Shown: positions 1 to 8,850 of the stretch, one piece after another
How positions within the stretch are numbered: position 1 is the first letter of the stretch
How the letters are laid out: every line of letters starts with the position of its first letter
DNA from: Cyanobacteria bacterium FACHB-DQ100
GTDB lineage: Bacteria; Cyanobacteriota; Cyanobacteriia; Leptolyngbyales; Leptolyngbyaceae
Assembly: GCA_014695195.1 (NCBI GenBank)
Contig: JACJNW010000022.1
Span: 62,001-126,000 of the forward strand
DNA length: 64,000 nt
Direction: 5' to 3'
Made by a program: the position numbers and the translations under genes
The notes under the pieces: model-generated
Told to the model about the DNA's origin: nothing
Database searches by the model: none
Seen by the model: the letters and a program-made list of their open reading frames with translations, nothing else

Positions 1-1005
1 TTCTTTGTCCTCTTGCAAATCTTTGTTGTAAGCGAGCGGCAGTCCTTTCATCAGCACCAACATTCCCTGCAAATGCCCGAAGACTCGCCCTGTTTTACCG
101 CGCACGAGTTCTGGTACATCGGGATTCTTTTTTTGCGGCATGATGCTCGATCCTGTAGCGCAGCTATCTTTCAGCGTGACAAAACTGAATTCTTGAGATG
201 CCCAAAAAATTACTTCTTCGGACAAGCGGCTAAGATGCACCATGATCAAGCTTGCAGCGCAGAGGAATTCGATCGCAAAATCTCGATCGCTCACGCCATC
301 TAAGCTGTTTTCGTACAGTCCCCCGAACTCTAACAATTCGGCGGTGTAATGTCGGTCGATCGGAAAGGTTGTTCCCGCTAGCGCCCCTGATCCCAAGGGT
401 GAAACGTTGACTCGCTGATAAATTTCGCCGAGTCGCGTCCAGTCGCGCTGCGTCATCTCGAAATACGCCAGCAAATGATGTGCCAAACTAATCGGCTGCG
501 CCCGTTGCAGATGGGTGTAGCCTGGAATTAGGGTCTTAACGTGCTGCTCAGCGAGTCCGAGTAAAACGCCTTGAAAGTCTCGAAGCTGCTGACGAATTTG
601 GTGAATTTGGGCGCGGAGATAAAGGCGGGTATCGGTTCCAACCTGATCGTTGCGCGATCGAGCGGTATGCAACTTCTTACCAACATCGCCCACAATCTCG
701 GTGAGACGGTGTTCTACCGCGAAATGCACGTCTTCTGCATCAATGCCGGGTTGAAACTGTCCTTGGCGATATTCTTGCCGGATCTGCTCTAGTCCTTTGA
801 CTAACTGATCGCCCTCTTCCGCAGAAATAATGCCAGTTTTTGCCAGCATTTTTGCGTGTGCTTGCGATCCCGTTAAATCATATTCAATTAGCGCGATATC
901 AAATCCGATGCTGGCGTTAAACTGCGCGATCGCGGGATGCAATGCCGTTTCAAAACGCTGGCTCCAAGTTTGAGAAGGTTTAGATTCAGGAGACTGCTGA
1001 CTCAA
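1..1005 (-). CDS. argH: Argininosuccinate lyase (partial, C-terminus beyond window edge)
   Basis: Cytosolic enzyme that splits argininosuccinate into arginine and fumarate, the last step of arginine synthesis. The first 335 codons are present; the gene runs off the left edge, so roughly a quarter of a usual ~460-residue lyase is missing. The fumarase/aspartase-superfamily signature [11 protein letters not shown] lies about 50 residues before the edge and is followed by NKDLQEDKE, both typical of ArgH. No ATG lies near the N-terminus; the best start is a TTG at 1005 giving [10 protein letters not shown], with a purine-rich AAAGAG upstream. The start is less certain than the identity. Confidence 0.93.
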   Translation of the reverse strand, partial: MSQQSPESKPSQTWSQRFETALHPAIAQFNASIGFDIALIEYDLTGSQAHAKMLAKTGIISAEEGDQLVKGLEQIRQEYRQGQFQPGIDAEDVHFAVEHRLTEIVGDVGKKLHTARSRNDQVGTDTRLYLRAQIHQIRQQLRDFQGVLLGLAEQHVKTLIPGYTHLQRAQPISLAHHLLAYFEMTQRDWTRLGEIYQRVNVSPLGSGALAGTTFPIDRHYTAELLEFGGLYENSLDGVSDRDFAIEFLCAASLIMVHLSRLSEEVIFWASQEFSFVTLKDSCATGSSIMPQKKNPDVPELVRGKTGRVFGHLQGMLVLMKGLPLAYNKDLQEDKE

Positions 1006-1113
1006 GGGAACTCTTTGTCGATCGACTGCAAGTTCTAAGCCTACCGCAAACGGTTGAAAAGAAGGGATGAAGCTCAGATTAATTTTTCATCCCAGTAAAG
1101 AGACTCGCCGGAA

Positions 1114-1344
1114 TTAGCCGAACGAAGTAAAGGTTCTGACGAAGTACCCTAGTCCAGCTCCTAACACAAATGCCCAAACCTGACCGGTTCTGACAAAGTG
1201 ATTCCAGCTTTTGCCGACATTCCCAGCAATATCGGTTTGCTTGAATTCCTGAGCCAGAATGTTGACATCGATCGATTGCACAACATCGCTCAGATGAAGG
1301 GTGTGATCGAACCAGGTGGATAGATCTAAAACAAGATGAATCAT
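1114..1344 (-). CDS. Small conserved-looking protein of unknown function
   Basis: A 76-residue protein if it starts at the ATG at 1344; a GTG at 1377 would add 11 residues. It begins MIHLVLDLSTWFDHTLHL and ends in a hydrophobic, glycine-rich segment (VWAFVLGAGLGYFVRT) that could be one membrane helix. I do not recognise a family. It sits alone between argH and the response regulator gene, all three leftward. Base composition matches its neighbours. Whether it is truly translated is not proved by the sequence; there is no clear ribosome binding site. Confidence 0.5.
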   Translation of the reverse strand: MIHLVLDLSTWFDHTLHLSDVVQSIDVNILAQEFKQTDIAGNVGKSWNHFVRTGQVWAFVLGAGLGYFVRTFTSFG

Positions 1345-1418
1345 GTGATTGTGCCGTGATTGGTTTGCTTTCAGCACAGTCTTATCACAGGAATCAAGTT
1401 AGAGAGTCCGAGAAAATG

Positions 1419-2123
1419 CTAGTTCAGAAGCGGCATTACTGAGGTCGCGATGATCGCCGCCTGCGTACGATCGCGTAGATTCAAACGCCCTAAAATGCTG
1501 GCGACGTGGTTTTTCACGGTTCCTTCTGAGATTTCGAGCGATTGGGCAATTTCCCGGTTGCTCGATCCTTCTGCGATCAGTCTTAACACTTGGCGCTCAC
1601 GAGCAGTCAGCTTAGCAAATCCAGGCGGTAAGCTAGGAGCAGGAGTACGCCGCTGGGACGGCATAAACGGCAGAACGTTCGTCATTGATGGTTCGGGACT
1701 GGTTTCTTCGATCGGCGGAGCAAGCACTTTCTGCAAAATTCCGGGACTGAGTTGAGTAAAGCCTCTGTGTGCAGTCCGAACGGCATTGGCTAACTCGTCA
1801 GGCGACATATCCTTGAGCAAATAGCCCCGCGCTCCAACTCGCAAAGCGGTTCGGACTGAGGCTTCATCATCAGTAGCGGTCAGAACTAAAACGCGGGTTT
1901 TTGGGCAGCGCTCACAAATGGCTTGAGTTGCAGTGATGCCGTCCATTTTTGGCATTTTCAAATCCATCAGCACCACATCTGGCTGGAGGGCTTCCGTTTG
2001 CTCTACCGCATCGCAACCGTTGTCTACATCTGCTACAACTTGCAGATCAGGCTCCTGCTCTAGAAGCGCTTTCAATCCTTCTCGAATGAGGTTTTGATCA
2101 TCGGCTAACAATACGCGAATCAT
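1419..2123 (-). CDS. Two-component response regulator, NarL/LuxR type
   Basis: A 234-residue cytosolic DNA-binding regulator. The receiver domain (about 1-120) has the acidic pair D8-D9, the phosphoacceptor D54 in VLMDLKMP, the Thr of LVLTATDDE and the Lys of YLLKD. After a Pro-rich linker (about 135-165) comes a LuxR-type helix-turn-helix (about 168-230), LTARERQVLRLIAEG followed by SEGTVKNHVASIL. This is the NarL/FixJ architecture, normally paired with a histidine kinase; no kinase gene is next to it, so it is an orphan here and its signal and targets cannot be inferred. Start ATG at 2123. Confidence 0.93.
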   Translation of the reverse strand: MIRVLLADDQNLIREGLKALLEQEPDLQVVADVDNGCDAVEQTEALQPDVVLMDLKMPKMDGITATQAICERCPKTRVLVLTATDDEASVRTALRVGARGYLLKDMSPDELANAVRTAHRGFTQLSPGILQKVLAPPIEETSPEPSMTNVLPFMPSQRRTPAPSLPPGFAKLTARERQVLRLIAEGSSNREIAQSLEISEGTVKNHVASILGRLNLRDRTQAAIIATSVMPLLN

Positions 2124-2364
2124 ACAGTGCTTTCCTCTTCTCAGAGATGAAGTTTAGGAATGGGGGCGATCGAAAAACTCCTGAACGCAATGAACTCGAA
2201 ATACAGTAACTGTTGAGGAAGTTGTTTTTGATAGTTTGTAAAACATCATCAAAATATTTTTTCGTTTTTATAGAAATAAATCAAGCCCTTTGTGACAGAA
2301 ATTTACCAAATTGGAGAAGAAGTCAGTATGCTGAAAGACTAGAAAAAATGGCACTGAAGTTGTG

Positions 2365-3846
2365 ATGCGAAAGACTGAGCAACCCGTCAAGCCGATCTCC
2401 TGGTTTCGGCTTGGAATCCTTGGAATATTTCTTGTGTCGCTGGGTCTGCGATTCTGGGGACTCGGACGATTTAATACACTCGTTTTTGACGAAGTTTACT
2501 ATGCAAAATTCGCGAATAACTACTTAACTGGGACAAGATTCTTCGATGGTCATCCGCCGTTAAGCAAATACTTGATCGCAATCGGAATCTGGATTGGAAA
2601 TCGTCTTCCGATCGGTCAAGACACTGTAAACAATTTGGCAGGCTCAACTTTAAGTACCTGGAGTTATCGCTGGCTTAATGCGTTAACAGGTTCCTTTATT
2701 CCGCTAGTTATTTCTGTGATCGCATACCAACTCAGCCAACGTCGTAGCTATGCTCTGATTGCCGGAATTCTTGCCGCGATGGATGGTCTATTCCTGGTTG
2801 AGTCACGCTACGCCCTGAATAATGTCTACCTTATATTGTTCGGATTGTTGGGACAATGGTTCTTGTTATTAAGTTTACGATCGCCAAAAAAATTGAATTG
2901 GTTTCTCGTTGGATCTGGAGTATTTTTTGCTGCCTCTGCTTCAATCAAATGGAACGGATTATGGTTCTTGATGAGTGCTTATTTTCTGTGGGGATTAGGT
3001 TGGTTATTTCGCCTGCTTAATTGGATGAGTCAGCGATCACAACGATTCACAGAAGTCTCTAATCATCCATTACCAACTTCACCGTTGTATCGAATTACGC
3101 AGATTAATTTGTTCTCTTTTTTACTCTGTTTTGCAGGTATTCCAGCGCTGTTTTATTGGTTAATTTGGCTACCTCATATTTATCTAAATCCTGAATTTGA
3201 CTTTATCGAAGTTCAGAGGCAGATTTTGTCTTACCATCAGCGCGTGGGTAGCGGCATGAATATTCATCCTTACTGCTCAACTTGGTACAGTTGGATACTA
3301 ATGCTTCGCCCAGTTGCGTATTTTTATCAAGTTGCAAATTCACCGACTGCTCCAATTCCAAACGGAAGTTCTGCACTAATTCTTCAGCCTGGACGGGTGG
3401 TTTACGATGTTCATGCAATTGGAAATCCAGCGCTATGGTGGTTTTCTTCAGTGGCGATCGTATTTCTCATTTGGATACTTGTCGAACACTGGCACATCTT
3501 GCCAACTCTGGTTACGGCTCAAGCTCCCAAGCTAGGCTATTTGCCGCCTCAAGAGTTATGGATTGTGCTGTTTCTAATGACTGGGTATGTAGCGAATTTA
3601 CTGCCCTGGATGCCTGTATCGCGCTGTGTGTTTCTGTATCACTACATGGGATCATCCATTTATGCCGCGATGGGACTGGCTTGGCTGATCGATCGCTGGC
3701 TTCGCAAGCGCGAATCTCGTGCGCTCGGAATTGGCGTAATCATGCTTTGTGCGATCGCGTTTGTGTTTTGGATGCCGATTTATCTGGGCTTGCCATTGTC
3801 GCAATCAGAATATGAGATGCGGATGTGGCTGAGATCGTGGATTTAA
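2365..3846 (+). CDS. Dolichyl-phosphate-mannose--protein mannosyltransferase family (GT39/PMT) membrane protein
   Basis: A large polytopic membrane protein of about 493 residues with roughly ten hydrophobic segments. The loop after the first helix contains FDEVYYAKFANNYL and then DGHPPLSKYL, the DE-Y and HPP features of the PMT/GT39 glycosyltransferases that use a polyprenyl-phosphate sugar donor on the outer face of the cytoplasmic membrane. Bacterial members O-glycosylate exported proteins or modify lipids; which applies here is unknown. A GTG codon directly before the ATG is an alternative start. It is divergent from the response regulator gene and is followed by a strong hairpin. Confidence 0.83.
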   Translation: MRKTEQPVKPISWFRLGILGIFLVSLGLRFWGLGRFNTLVFDEVYYAKFANNYLTGTRFFDGHPPLSKYLIAIGIWIGNRLPIGQDTVNNLAGSTLSTWSYRWLNALTGSFIPLVISVIAYQLSQRRSYALIAGILAAMDGLFLVESRYALNNVYLILFGLLGQWFLLLSLRSPKKLNWFLVGSGVFFAASASIKWNGLWFLMSAYFLWGLGWLFRLLNWMSQRSQRFTEVSNHPLPTSPLYRITQINLFSFLLCFAGIPALFYWLIWLPHIYLNPEFDFIEVQRQILSYHQRVGSGMNIHPYCSTWYSWILMLRPVAYFYQVANSPTAPIPNGSSALILQPGRVVYDVHAIGNPALWWFSSVAIVFLIWILVEHWHILPTLVTAQAPKLGYLPPQELWIVLFLMTGYVANLLPWMPVSRCVFLYHYMGSSIYAAMGLAWLIDRWLRKRESRALGIGVIMLCAIAFVFWMPIYLGLPLSQSEYEMRMWLRSWI

Positions 3847-3863
3847 CGACTCTGAAATAAACG

Positions 3864-3891
3864 AAACGGGTTCCATTGAATGAAACCCGTT
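3864..3891. terminator. Hairpin between convergent genes
   Basis: An 8-bp stem AACGGGTT/AACCCGTT with a 12-base interior lies between the PMT-family gene and the convergent coiled-coil gene. It could serve both transcripts; neither side has a long T run, so it is a moderate terminator call. Confidence 0.6.
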
Positions 3892-3917
3892 GAACTTATC
3901 CCGATTTTGCTGAGGCT

Positions 3918-4772
3918 CTATTTGATCTTGCTATCTTCGATGTCAATTTGAGTGGGGGGCAATTTTGGTGCGTCTTCTGTCCTATTAGAAGACTTCGATC
4001 GCGCCTCTCCCGCTTCTCTCACCATATCGGTTGCTTGTTTTAGCAAGTCTTTGAGCATTTTTCGCACTTGCCGTTCCCGTTGTGCCAGAGCAACTCCCGC
4101 TTCTCCAATTTGTCGATCGAGGTCTGCCATCTTTTGATCCGCTTGGGTCTTTGCGGATTCGGCTTGTGGTCGGGCTTGGTCGTACCACTCTTTTGCTTCG
4201 TTCAGATGAGCTTGAGCGCGATCGTGATAATCCTCGCTGCGTGCAGCCAGGTTTGCCCGCAGAATGGCTAACTGTGCCTGCACTTGAGCATAGCGTTTCT
4301 TTAACAAACCCGCCTCCTCGCTGTTGCGAATCGTCTCGATCGTCGTCTCGATCTGTTCCCGAACTTCAACAGACATATCTCGTGCGGCTTCCTTCAGCCC
4401 TTCCATGCCCGCTTCGACTTGTTGCTCTAGTTCGTCTTCTTGTTCACTGAGTTGAGTCTGTAGCCGCTTCACTTCTGCTTCAGTTTCAGCAATACGCTGT
4501 TGACGAGCGCGACTAATTCCTTCGACGACTCCTTCAACCGAAGCGGTGATGTCTTCTTTGATATGTGTCCCGCCTTCTTGCAAGCTTGTTGCTGCACTAG
4601 AAAACGCATCCTTGACGATCGACCGAATATCTCCGGTTCCTGCTTTCAATTCGGAAGTGATTTGGTCGATCGCGCTTCGCATAATTTCTCGAATGCGATC
4701 GGTGCGGAGCTGTCCCACTTCTTTTGCTTGCTTCAGGTCAGATGAGATTTTCTCTTTGACAGAATTAGCCAT
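3918..4772 (-). CDS. Long coiled-coil protein of unknown function
   Basis: A 284-residue, highly charged, almost wholly helical protein with no signal peptide or membrane segment. Heptad-like patterns rich in Glu, Gln, Lys and Ala run from about residue 85 to 250 (for example EAEVKRLQTQLSEQEDELEQ). The last 30 residues are probably disordered and end in DIEDSKIK. I recognise no enzyme motif. The look is that of cyanobacterial conserved proteins of unknown role, perhaps structural or scaffold-like, but that is inference from composition only. Start ATG at 4772. It is monocistronic, converging on the PMT gene. Confidence 0.72.
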   Translation of the reverse strand: MANSVKEKISSDLKQAKEVGQLRTDRIREIMRSAIDQITSELKAGTGDIRSIVKDAFSSAATSLQEGGTHIKEDITASVEGVVEGISRARQQRIAETEAEVKRLQTQLSEQEDELEQQVEAGMEGLKEAARDMSVEVREQIETTIETIRNSEEAGLLKKRYAQVQAQLAILRANLAARSEDYHDRAQAHLNEAKEWYDQARPQAESAKTQADQKMADLDRQIGEAGVALAQRERQVRKMLKDLLKQATDMVREAGEARSKSSNRTEDAPKLPPTQIDIEDSKIK

Positions 4773-4861
4773 ATGAATCCTCTAATTAAAACCTTATTAT
4801 TTCTTCCTCTAGTCTGACGTAGGATTTCTTTAACATCCTCTTTCTTAAGGTTAATAAGAAA

Positions 4862-4886
4862 AGCTCCTGATAAAATACCAGGAGCT
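4862..4886 (-). terminator. Intrinsic terminator of the small exported protein gene
   Basis: Perfect 8-bp stem AGCTCCTG/CAGGAGCT followed, in the leftward direction, by TTTTCTTATT. It lies about 75 bases beyond the stop codon of the gene at 4960-5487, which fits a rho-independent terminator for that gene. Confidence 0.78.
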
Positions 4887-4959
4887 AAGCTTTGAATTAG
4901 ATGACCTTAAGCTTCAACAAAACGCTAAGCAAATTGTGTTCAGATTGCAATTCAGGAAA

Positions 4960-5487
4960 CTAGAATCGCAGACCTACACCACCAACAATGCTCAGTGAAC
5001 CATTGCCGCTTCCTTGATAAGCGTTGATGCCATATTTCGCATCGCTATAAACAACAACGCCTTTTGCAACTTCTGATTCAACACCTGCTGAAATAACGGC
5101 AGAATCTTTGTTGCCAATTTGAGAAGTTTGACCGTCTTTTTGCACAAAACCGTAGCCAGCACCTAGATAGACGTTCGTGTTTCTAGAAACAGGAAGATCA
5201 TAGGTCAGCGAAGGAATAACCGCGCTGTTGTCGCCGTTGAACATAACGGAACCACGAACAGAAACAGGCGCATTTGGAATTGCAAATCGACCTTGAATGT
5301 TTCCACCAAATACTGCTTCGTCATTACTGACTCCGCCGCTGGTCACACTACCGCCAACCCCAGCTCCAACATAGCTTCCGTCGAAGCGAACAGATTGGGC
5401 AGAAGCAGAACCTGCGAAGAACAAAGGAGACAAAGCAAGGGCAGAAAGAGCAGAAAGAGTTGCTACCGATTTGAGAGAGAGTTTCAT
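4960..5487 (-). CDS. Exported small protein, probable outer-membrane beta-barrel
   Basis: A 175-residue protein. It starts MKLSLKSVATLSALSALAL and has a clear Sec signal peptide ending at GSASA-QS. The mature part is rich in Gly, Ser and Val, with alternating hydrophobic residues and a final aromatic VGGVGLRF, a pattern often seen in outer-membrane barrels. I therefore infer, without naming a family, a small porin-like or OmpA-like barrel in the outer membrane. The open frame extends upstream to 5730, but the ATG at 5487 is chosen because AGGA lies 8 bases before it and the signal peptide begins there. Confidence 0.75.
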   Translation of the reverse strand: MKLSLKSVATLSALSALALSPLFFAGSASAQSVRFDGSYVGAGVGGSVTSGGVSNDEAVFGGNIQGRFAIPNAPVSVRGSVMFNGDNSAVIPSLTYDLPVSRNTNVYLGAGYGFVQKDGQTSQIGNKDSAVISAGVESEVAKGVVVYSDAKYGINAYQGSGNGSLSIVGGVGLRF

Positions 5488-6214
5488 AACTTTTCCTAGC
5501 GTGACGAAGAACTTTAGTTGAGGTTTATTGCCTTCAATTCTTACTTTCAATGTCGTAAGAAGTGCTTGATGTGTTCCCAGAGTTTCAGAGGTTTTTGAAT
5601 TGGTTAGGAATTCTATATCTTTAGAAATAGTTCCAGCTTGATCAGTCAAAAACTTGAGATTACTTCTGGAAGAACCAGCAATAAATCGCATTGGTTTCTC
5701 ATATCTCTGGTATATCTTGCAGGATTTCAAATCATCTTAAACGATGGTCTGTTCTATAAGTGTCACATCATAAATGTTGTCATTTCTCTCTCTTTTAAAA
5801 CAACAAAAAAGAGGCATTCCTTGCAATTTTGTAAAAGAAAATGCCTCTAAAAAAATGATTTTTAGGCGTGAAAATTAGCGTTAAAGTTCGGTTTTCCGTC
5901 TCGTTAAATCAAGAAGTATCTAACCCAAAAGGCTGAGAATAACTACACATTATTAACTAGAATTTTCGGAAGCAATATCTTTTAGGTTTCCGAAAGAGGT
6001 CATTTGTAAAGAGCGCGGCTATAGTCATCCTAATCAGTTGTGAAATGGGGCGTGGGGTGTCGTTTCTTTTTCAACCCCCTACTCCTTTTAGCGTTCACAA
6101 CTCAAACAGGGTCGCTACACAATTTATAGATGCAGCAGCAGAATCAAAAGTTCCGAGCCGATCGCTCTGCAAAATAAAGGGACTTTTCGCTGACATGAAA
6201 CTACGGCGTGAATT
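5488..6214. other. Long AT-rich intergenic region with two hairpins
   Basis: No convincing protein gene in 727 bases. It holds the promoter of the exported protein gene (leftward), a terminator-like hairpin at 5810-5848 and a second stem at 5964-5995 (TTTCGGAA/TTCCGAAA). The part next to 6060-6100 contains a C-rich tract related to the TACTCCC-type repeats seen at 51.0 and 59.4 kb. The terminator has no obvious gene just upstream of it on its strand. Confidence 0.6.
5804..5848 (-). terminator. Orphan intrinsic terminator, leftward
   Basis: A perfect 9-bp stem AGAGGCATT/AATGCCTCT with a 21-base loop is followed leftward by TTTTTTGTTG. It would stop a leftward transcript arising between 5850 and 6214, or the long 3' end of the glycosyltransferase mRNA. 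Confidence 0.65.
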
Positions 6215-7402
6215 CTACCAATCTACCTCTGCCCGTTCGTGCAGGACGCGCCCATACACGGCTTCAGTTTGCTGTGCCAGCTTGCTCCAATCAAACCGCC
6301 GGGCTAAATCTTCATAGGCGTTCTGCACCAGCGATCGCGCAAACTCTGGACGCTTCAATATTTCCAGAATTCCCCAAGCGATCGACTCTGAGTTACTCAC
6401 CCACGTCACAATTCCAGTCCTGCCATGCCGCACAACTTCAGGAAATCCCCCTGCATCGGAAACAACAACGGGCACTCGCGCTGCAAAGCTTTCGAGCGCC
6501 ACAATTCCGAAGGGTTCATACAAACTTGGGAAAACCGCACAATCTGCAATCGTCTGAAAGCGATCGAGGTCTTGATCCGGCATAAATCCAGCGAAGAAGC
6601 AATGTCTCCAAATTCCGAGTTCTTTCGCCTGCCGCTTGAGATGTTCTGTGGGTCCACCCCCGATAAAAACGAACTTCACGCGCTGATTCATCTCATGTAG
6701 AATCTTCGGAGCCGCCTGAATCAAGCCAGAAACCCCTTTCTCGTGCGTCATCCTGCCGACGTAATAGACAATTTTCTCCTGATCGACCGCAAAACGCCGC
6801 CGAAACTCCCAATAGTCGAAATCCGGGTCAAGCTGTTTTTTTTCGCGCCGGATGCCATTGTAGACGACATCAATTTTGTCCCACGGTGCCGCGAGTGTTT
6901 GCTCAACTTCTCGCCGCATAAAGTTTGTGCAAACAATAATCCGCCACGCTTCGTGAGTTAACAACCGCTCCTTTCCGTGAACATAATGCTGCGTTGGGCT
7001 AAAAATTCCACCATGCCGTCCATGTTCTGTAGCATGAATGGTTGCTACAAGTGGCACTTTAAAGTGATGTTTTAACGCGATCGCCGCATCGCTCACCAGC
7101 CAATCATGGGCGTGAATGGCATCAAAGCCGCCTTCTTCTAAGATTAATTTACCGCCGTGCAGTCCCATGCTGTCGTTCATGGCACAGACCCATTGGAAAA
7201 AATCTTCATGTTTTGCTACGGCGACTCGATGAACTTGGACTCCCTCCACAATCTCAAAATGAGGTGCCAGTCCAAACTCCACGGTAATCAATACAATTTG
7301 ATGCCCCAGTTTCACCAACTCTGGGTAAAGTTCTCCAACATGGCGAGCAATGCCGCCCACGATGCGGGGTGGAAATTCCCAAGTCAGCACCAAAATCTTC
7401 AT
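6215..7402 (-). CDS. Glycosyltransferase family 4 (GT-B fold)
   Basis: A 395-residue cytosolic or membrane-associated glycosyltransferase. The N-terminus MKILVLTWEFPPRIVGGIAR is the GT-B start with the G-G loop, as in glycogen/sucrose-synthase-like GT4 enzymes. The C-terminal half contains YVGRMTHEKG, the acidic catalytic motif region FPSLYEPFGIVALE (EX7E-type) and DAGGFPEVV for nucleotide-sugar binding. Donor and acceptor are unknown; polysaccharide or glycolipid synthesis is likely. The frame is open to 7462, but the ATG at 7402 starts exactly at the conserved strand. It appears monocistronic. Confidence 0.88.
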   Translation of the reverse strand: MKILVLTWEFPPRIVGGIARHVGELYPELVKLGHQIVLITVEFGLAPHFEIVEGVQVHRVAVAKHEDFFQWVCAMNDSMGLHGGKLILEEGGFDAIHAHDWLVSDAAIALKHHFKVPLVATIHATEHGRHGGIFSPTQHYVHGKERLLTHEAWRIIVCTNFMRREVEQTLAAPWDKIDVVYNGIRREKKQLDPDFDYWEFRRRFAVDQEKIVYYVGRMTHEKGVSGLIQAAPKILHEMNQRVKFVFIGGGPTEHLKRQAKELGIWRHCFFAGFMPDQDLDRFQTIADCAVFPSLYEPFGIVALESFAARVPVVVSDAGGFPEVVRHGRTGIVTWVSNSESIAWGILEILKRPEFARSLVQNAYEDLARRFDWSKLAQQTEAVYGRVLHERAEVDW

Positions 7403-7759
7403 CGCTCTTAACGCCCTTTTACCAGCGGTATGTTTGTACTTTCTTTGAGTCCTTTCCTTCACCAGCGCCCAAGTGTTAGATATGGAACCTCTTACAGATG
7501 GAATCCTGATTCTATCAGTCTGTTTTTTCGAGATTGATAAAACTTTATGCTAAAAAATAGACTCAGTGTGAGGTCGTAGACTTGATCGATCCTGAATGAA
7601 TTGTCGTATTAAAAAACACTAAAGATTCAGCCACAATCCTTTATTTTTGTACTGCTACAATAAGCTTTCATCAGAGTGTTCCTGGGTACGCAAACTAGGG
7701 CAAAATGATGCAGAGGAAATCGATAAACAATCCGCTGCGATGGAGTTGAAAGAGGCGAT
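7403..7759. promoter_or_regulatory. Divergent intergenic region
   Basis: 357 bases between the leftward glycosyltransferase gene and the rightward comFB-like gene. It must contain both promoters. I see AT-rich stretches but no operator, riboswitch or repeat that I can name. Confidence 0.4.
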
Positions 7760-8305
7760 ATGAGCATTGAAAAAATCGTTGATCAAGCCCTTCAGGATGG
7801 CTATTTGACCCCCGCGATGGAAGCCGAAGTTGGGCGTATCTGCGACACCGCCTCGGAACTGTCGATCGAAGAGTATATGGCGTTGGATCGATTGATGGGA
7901 GCGCTCCTGACTGGAGAAGTGGTTGCCGTTCCCCGTAAGCAGTTTATTAACGTCATGGAAGAATTGGTCTTAACGGAAGCGATCGCACGGGTTGCAGAAA
8001 TTGAAGCGACTAGCGATCGCACCTTAGATTTAGGTGATATTGCCGCTTATGCGTTGAACCGTTTACCGCCGCTTTACGCTACGACTGAAGAAGGCGCGAA
8101 CTATCAACGGCAACACGCTAAAGAAGATTTACAAGGAATGATTTCGCAGCGAGTTGGAGAAGCGATCGCGAAAAATCTTGATAAGCCTGATTTCTTCCCA
8201 GAACGTCAGATTCTCGGCAAAAGCTCGAAAGATGAGATTCTCACTCAAGTGGGCAGTCTTTTGCAGGCGTATGCTCCCAGTTTCGAGCCAGAGCCACATC
8301 GTTAG
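7760..8305 (+). CDS. Late competence protein ComFB-domain protein
   Basis: A 181-residue soluble protein. The central part, ALNRLPPLYATTEEGANYQRQHAKEDL in two halves, matches the ComFB domain (residues about 90-150), a small conserved domain found in Gram-positive late competence operons and widely in cyanobacteria. Its biochemical action is not established from sequence; roles in signalling and motility/competence control have been suggested for cyanobacterial members. It has no membrane segment. The N-terminal 60 residues are helical. It starts at an ATG preceded by a purine-rich GAAAGAGGCGAT, and is followed by a strong terminator. Confidence 0.8.
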   Translation: MSIEKIVDQALQDGYLTPAMEAEVGRICDTASELSIEEYMALDRLMGALLTGEVVAVPRKQFINVMEELVLTEAIARVAEIEATSDRTLDLGDIAAYALNRLPPLYATTEEGANYQRQHAKEDLQGMISQRVGEAIAKNLDKPDFFPERQILGKSSKDEILTQVGSLLQAYAPSFEPEPHR

Positions 8306-8338
8306 ATATTTCTATTGTTAGATATTTTTCATGAGGTT

Positions 8339-8362
8339 AAAGGGGCGTTCTGCCCCTTTTTT
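8339..8362 (+). terminator. Intrinsic terminator after the comFB-like gene
   Basis: Perfect 8-bp stem AAAGGGGC/GCCCCTTT, 5-base loop, then a T run. Its last two bases overlap the stop codon of the convergent NUDIX gene. Confidence 0.88.
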
Positions 8363-8828
8363 ATCGAGATTGTAATCCGAGATAATGAACCATCGGGAAG
8401 CCTGCGGCTAGATCCTGCCAGAATCGATCGCGTAATTCCTCTGGATACACAGTAACTTGATCTAGCTCAATTCGCTTAAACCAGCGGAGTTCTGTAATCC
8501 AATCAGAATCAGGCGAAGTTGGGGGGAGGTGTTCGAGCGTGAGCGTACCGGAGAAGCGATCGACCACGCAGAAAAACTCACAACTGCGAACATCTGATTC
8601 ACTGTCGTAAAACTCTCGCAGATAAGCGATGCGTGACAAGCTGGCGGTCAGTCCAGTTTCTTCAAAGATTTCACGAGCGGCACAGGCAAAAATCGACTCG
8701 TCTTCCCGCTCAATGCCACCACCGGGAGGAATCCAGATTGTGCGTCCAGTTTCGGGGCATTTATGAGCAACTAATAGAATCTCATCTTCCTGCACCACTA
8801 AACCAGCCGCTCGAATTCGGTGTTTCAT
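8361..8828 (-). CDS. NUDIX hydrolase
   Basis: A 155-residue hydrolase of nucleoside-diphosphate-linked compounds. The Nudix box runs GGGIEREDESIFACAAREI followed by FEETGL (GX5EX7REUXEEXGU), about residues 38-61, and supplies the metal-binding glutamates. Substrate is unknown; such small standalone proteins include housecleaning and coenzyme pyrophosphatases. Start ATG at 8828 (MKHRIRAAG) gives the usual first strand; the open frame upstream to 8915 overlaps the transpeptidase gene and is not used. It lies just downstream of that gene on the same strand and may be co-transcribed with it. Confidence 0.88.
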   Translation of the reverse strand: MKHRIRAAGLVVQEDEILLVAHKCPETGRTIWIPPGGGIEREDESIFACAAREIFEETGLTASLSRIAYLREFYDSESDVRSCEFFCVVDRFSGTLTLEHLPPTSPDSDWITELRWFKRIELDQVTVYPEELRDRFWQDLAAGFPMVHYLGLQSR

Positions 8829-8850
8829 ACAAATAGTTTCATACAAATAA

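Noticed and set aside
5488-5730. N-terminal extension of the small exported protein to 5730
   Set aside because: A clear AGGA site and a full signal peptide start at the ATG at 5487.
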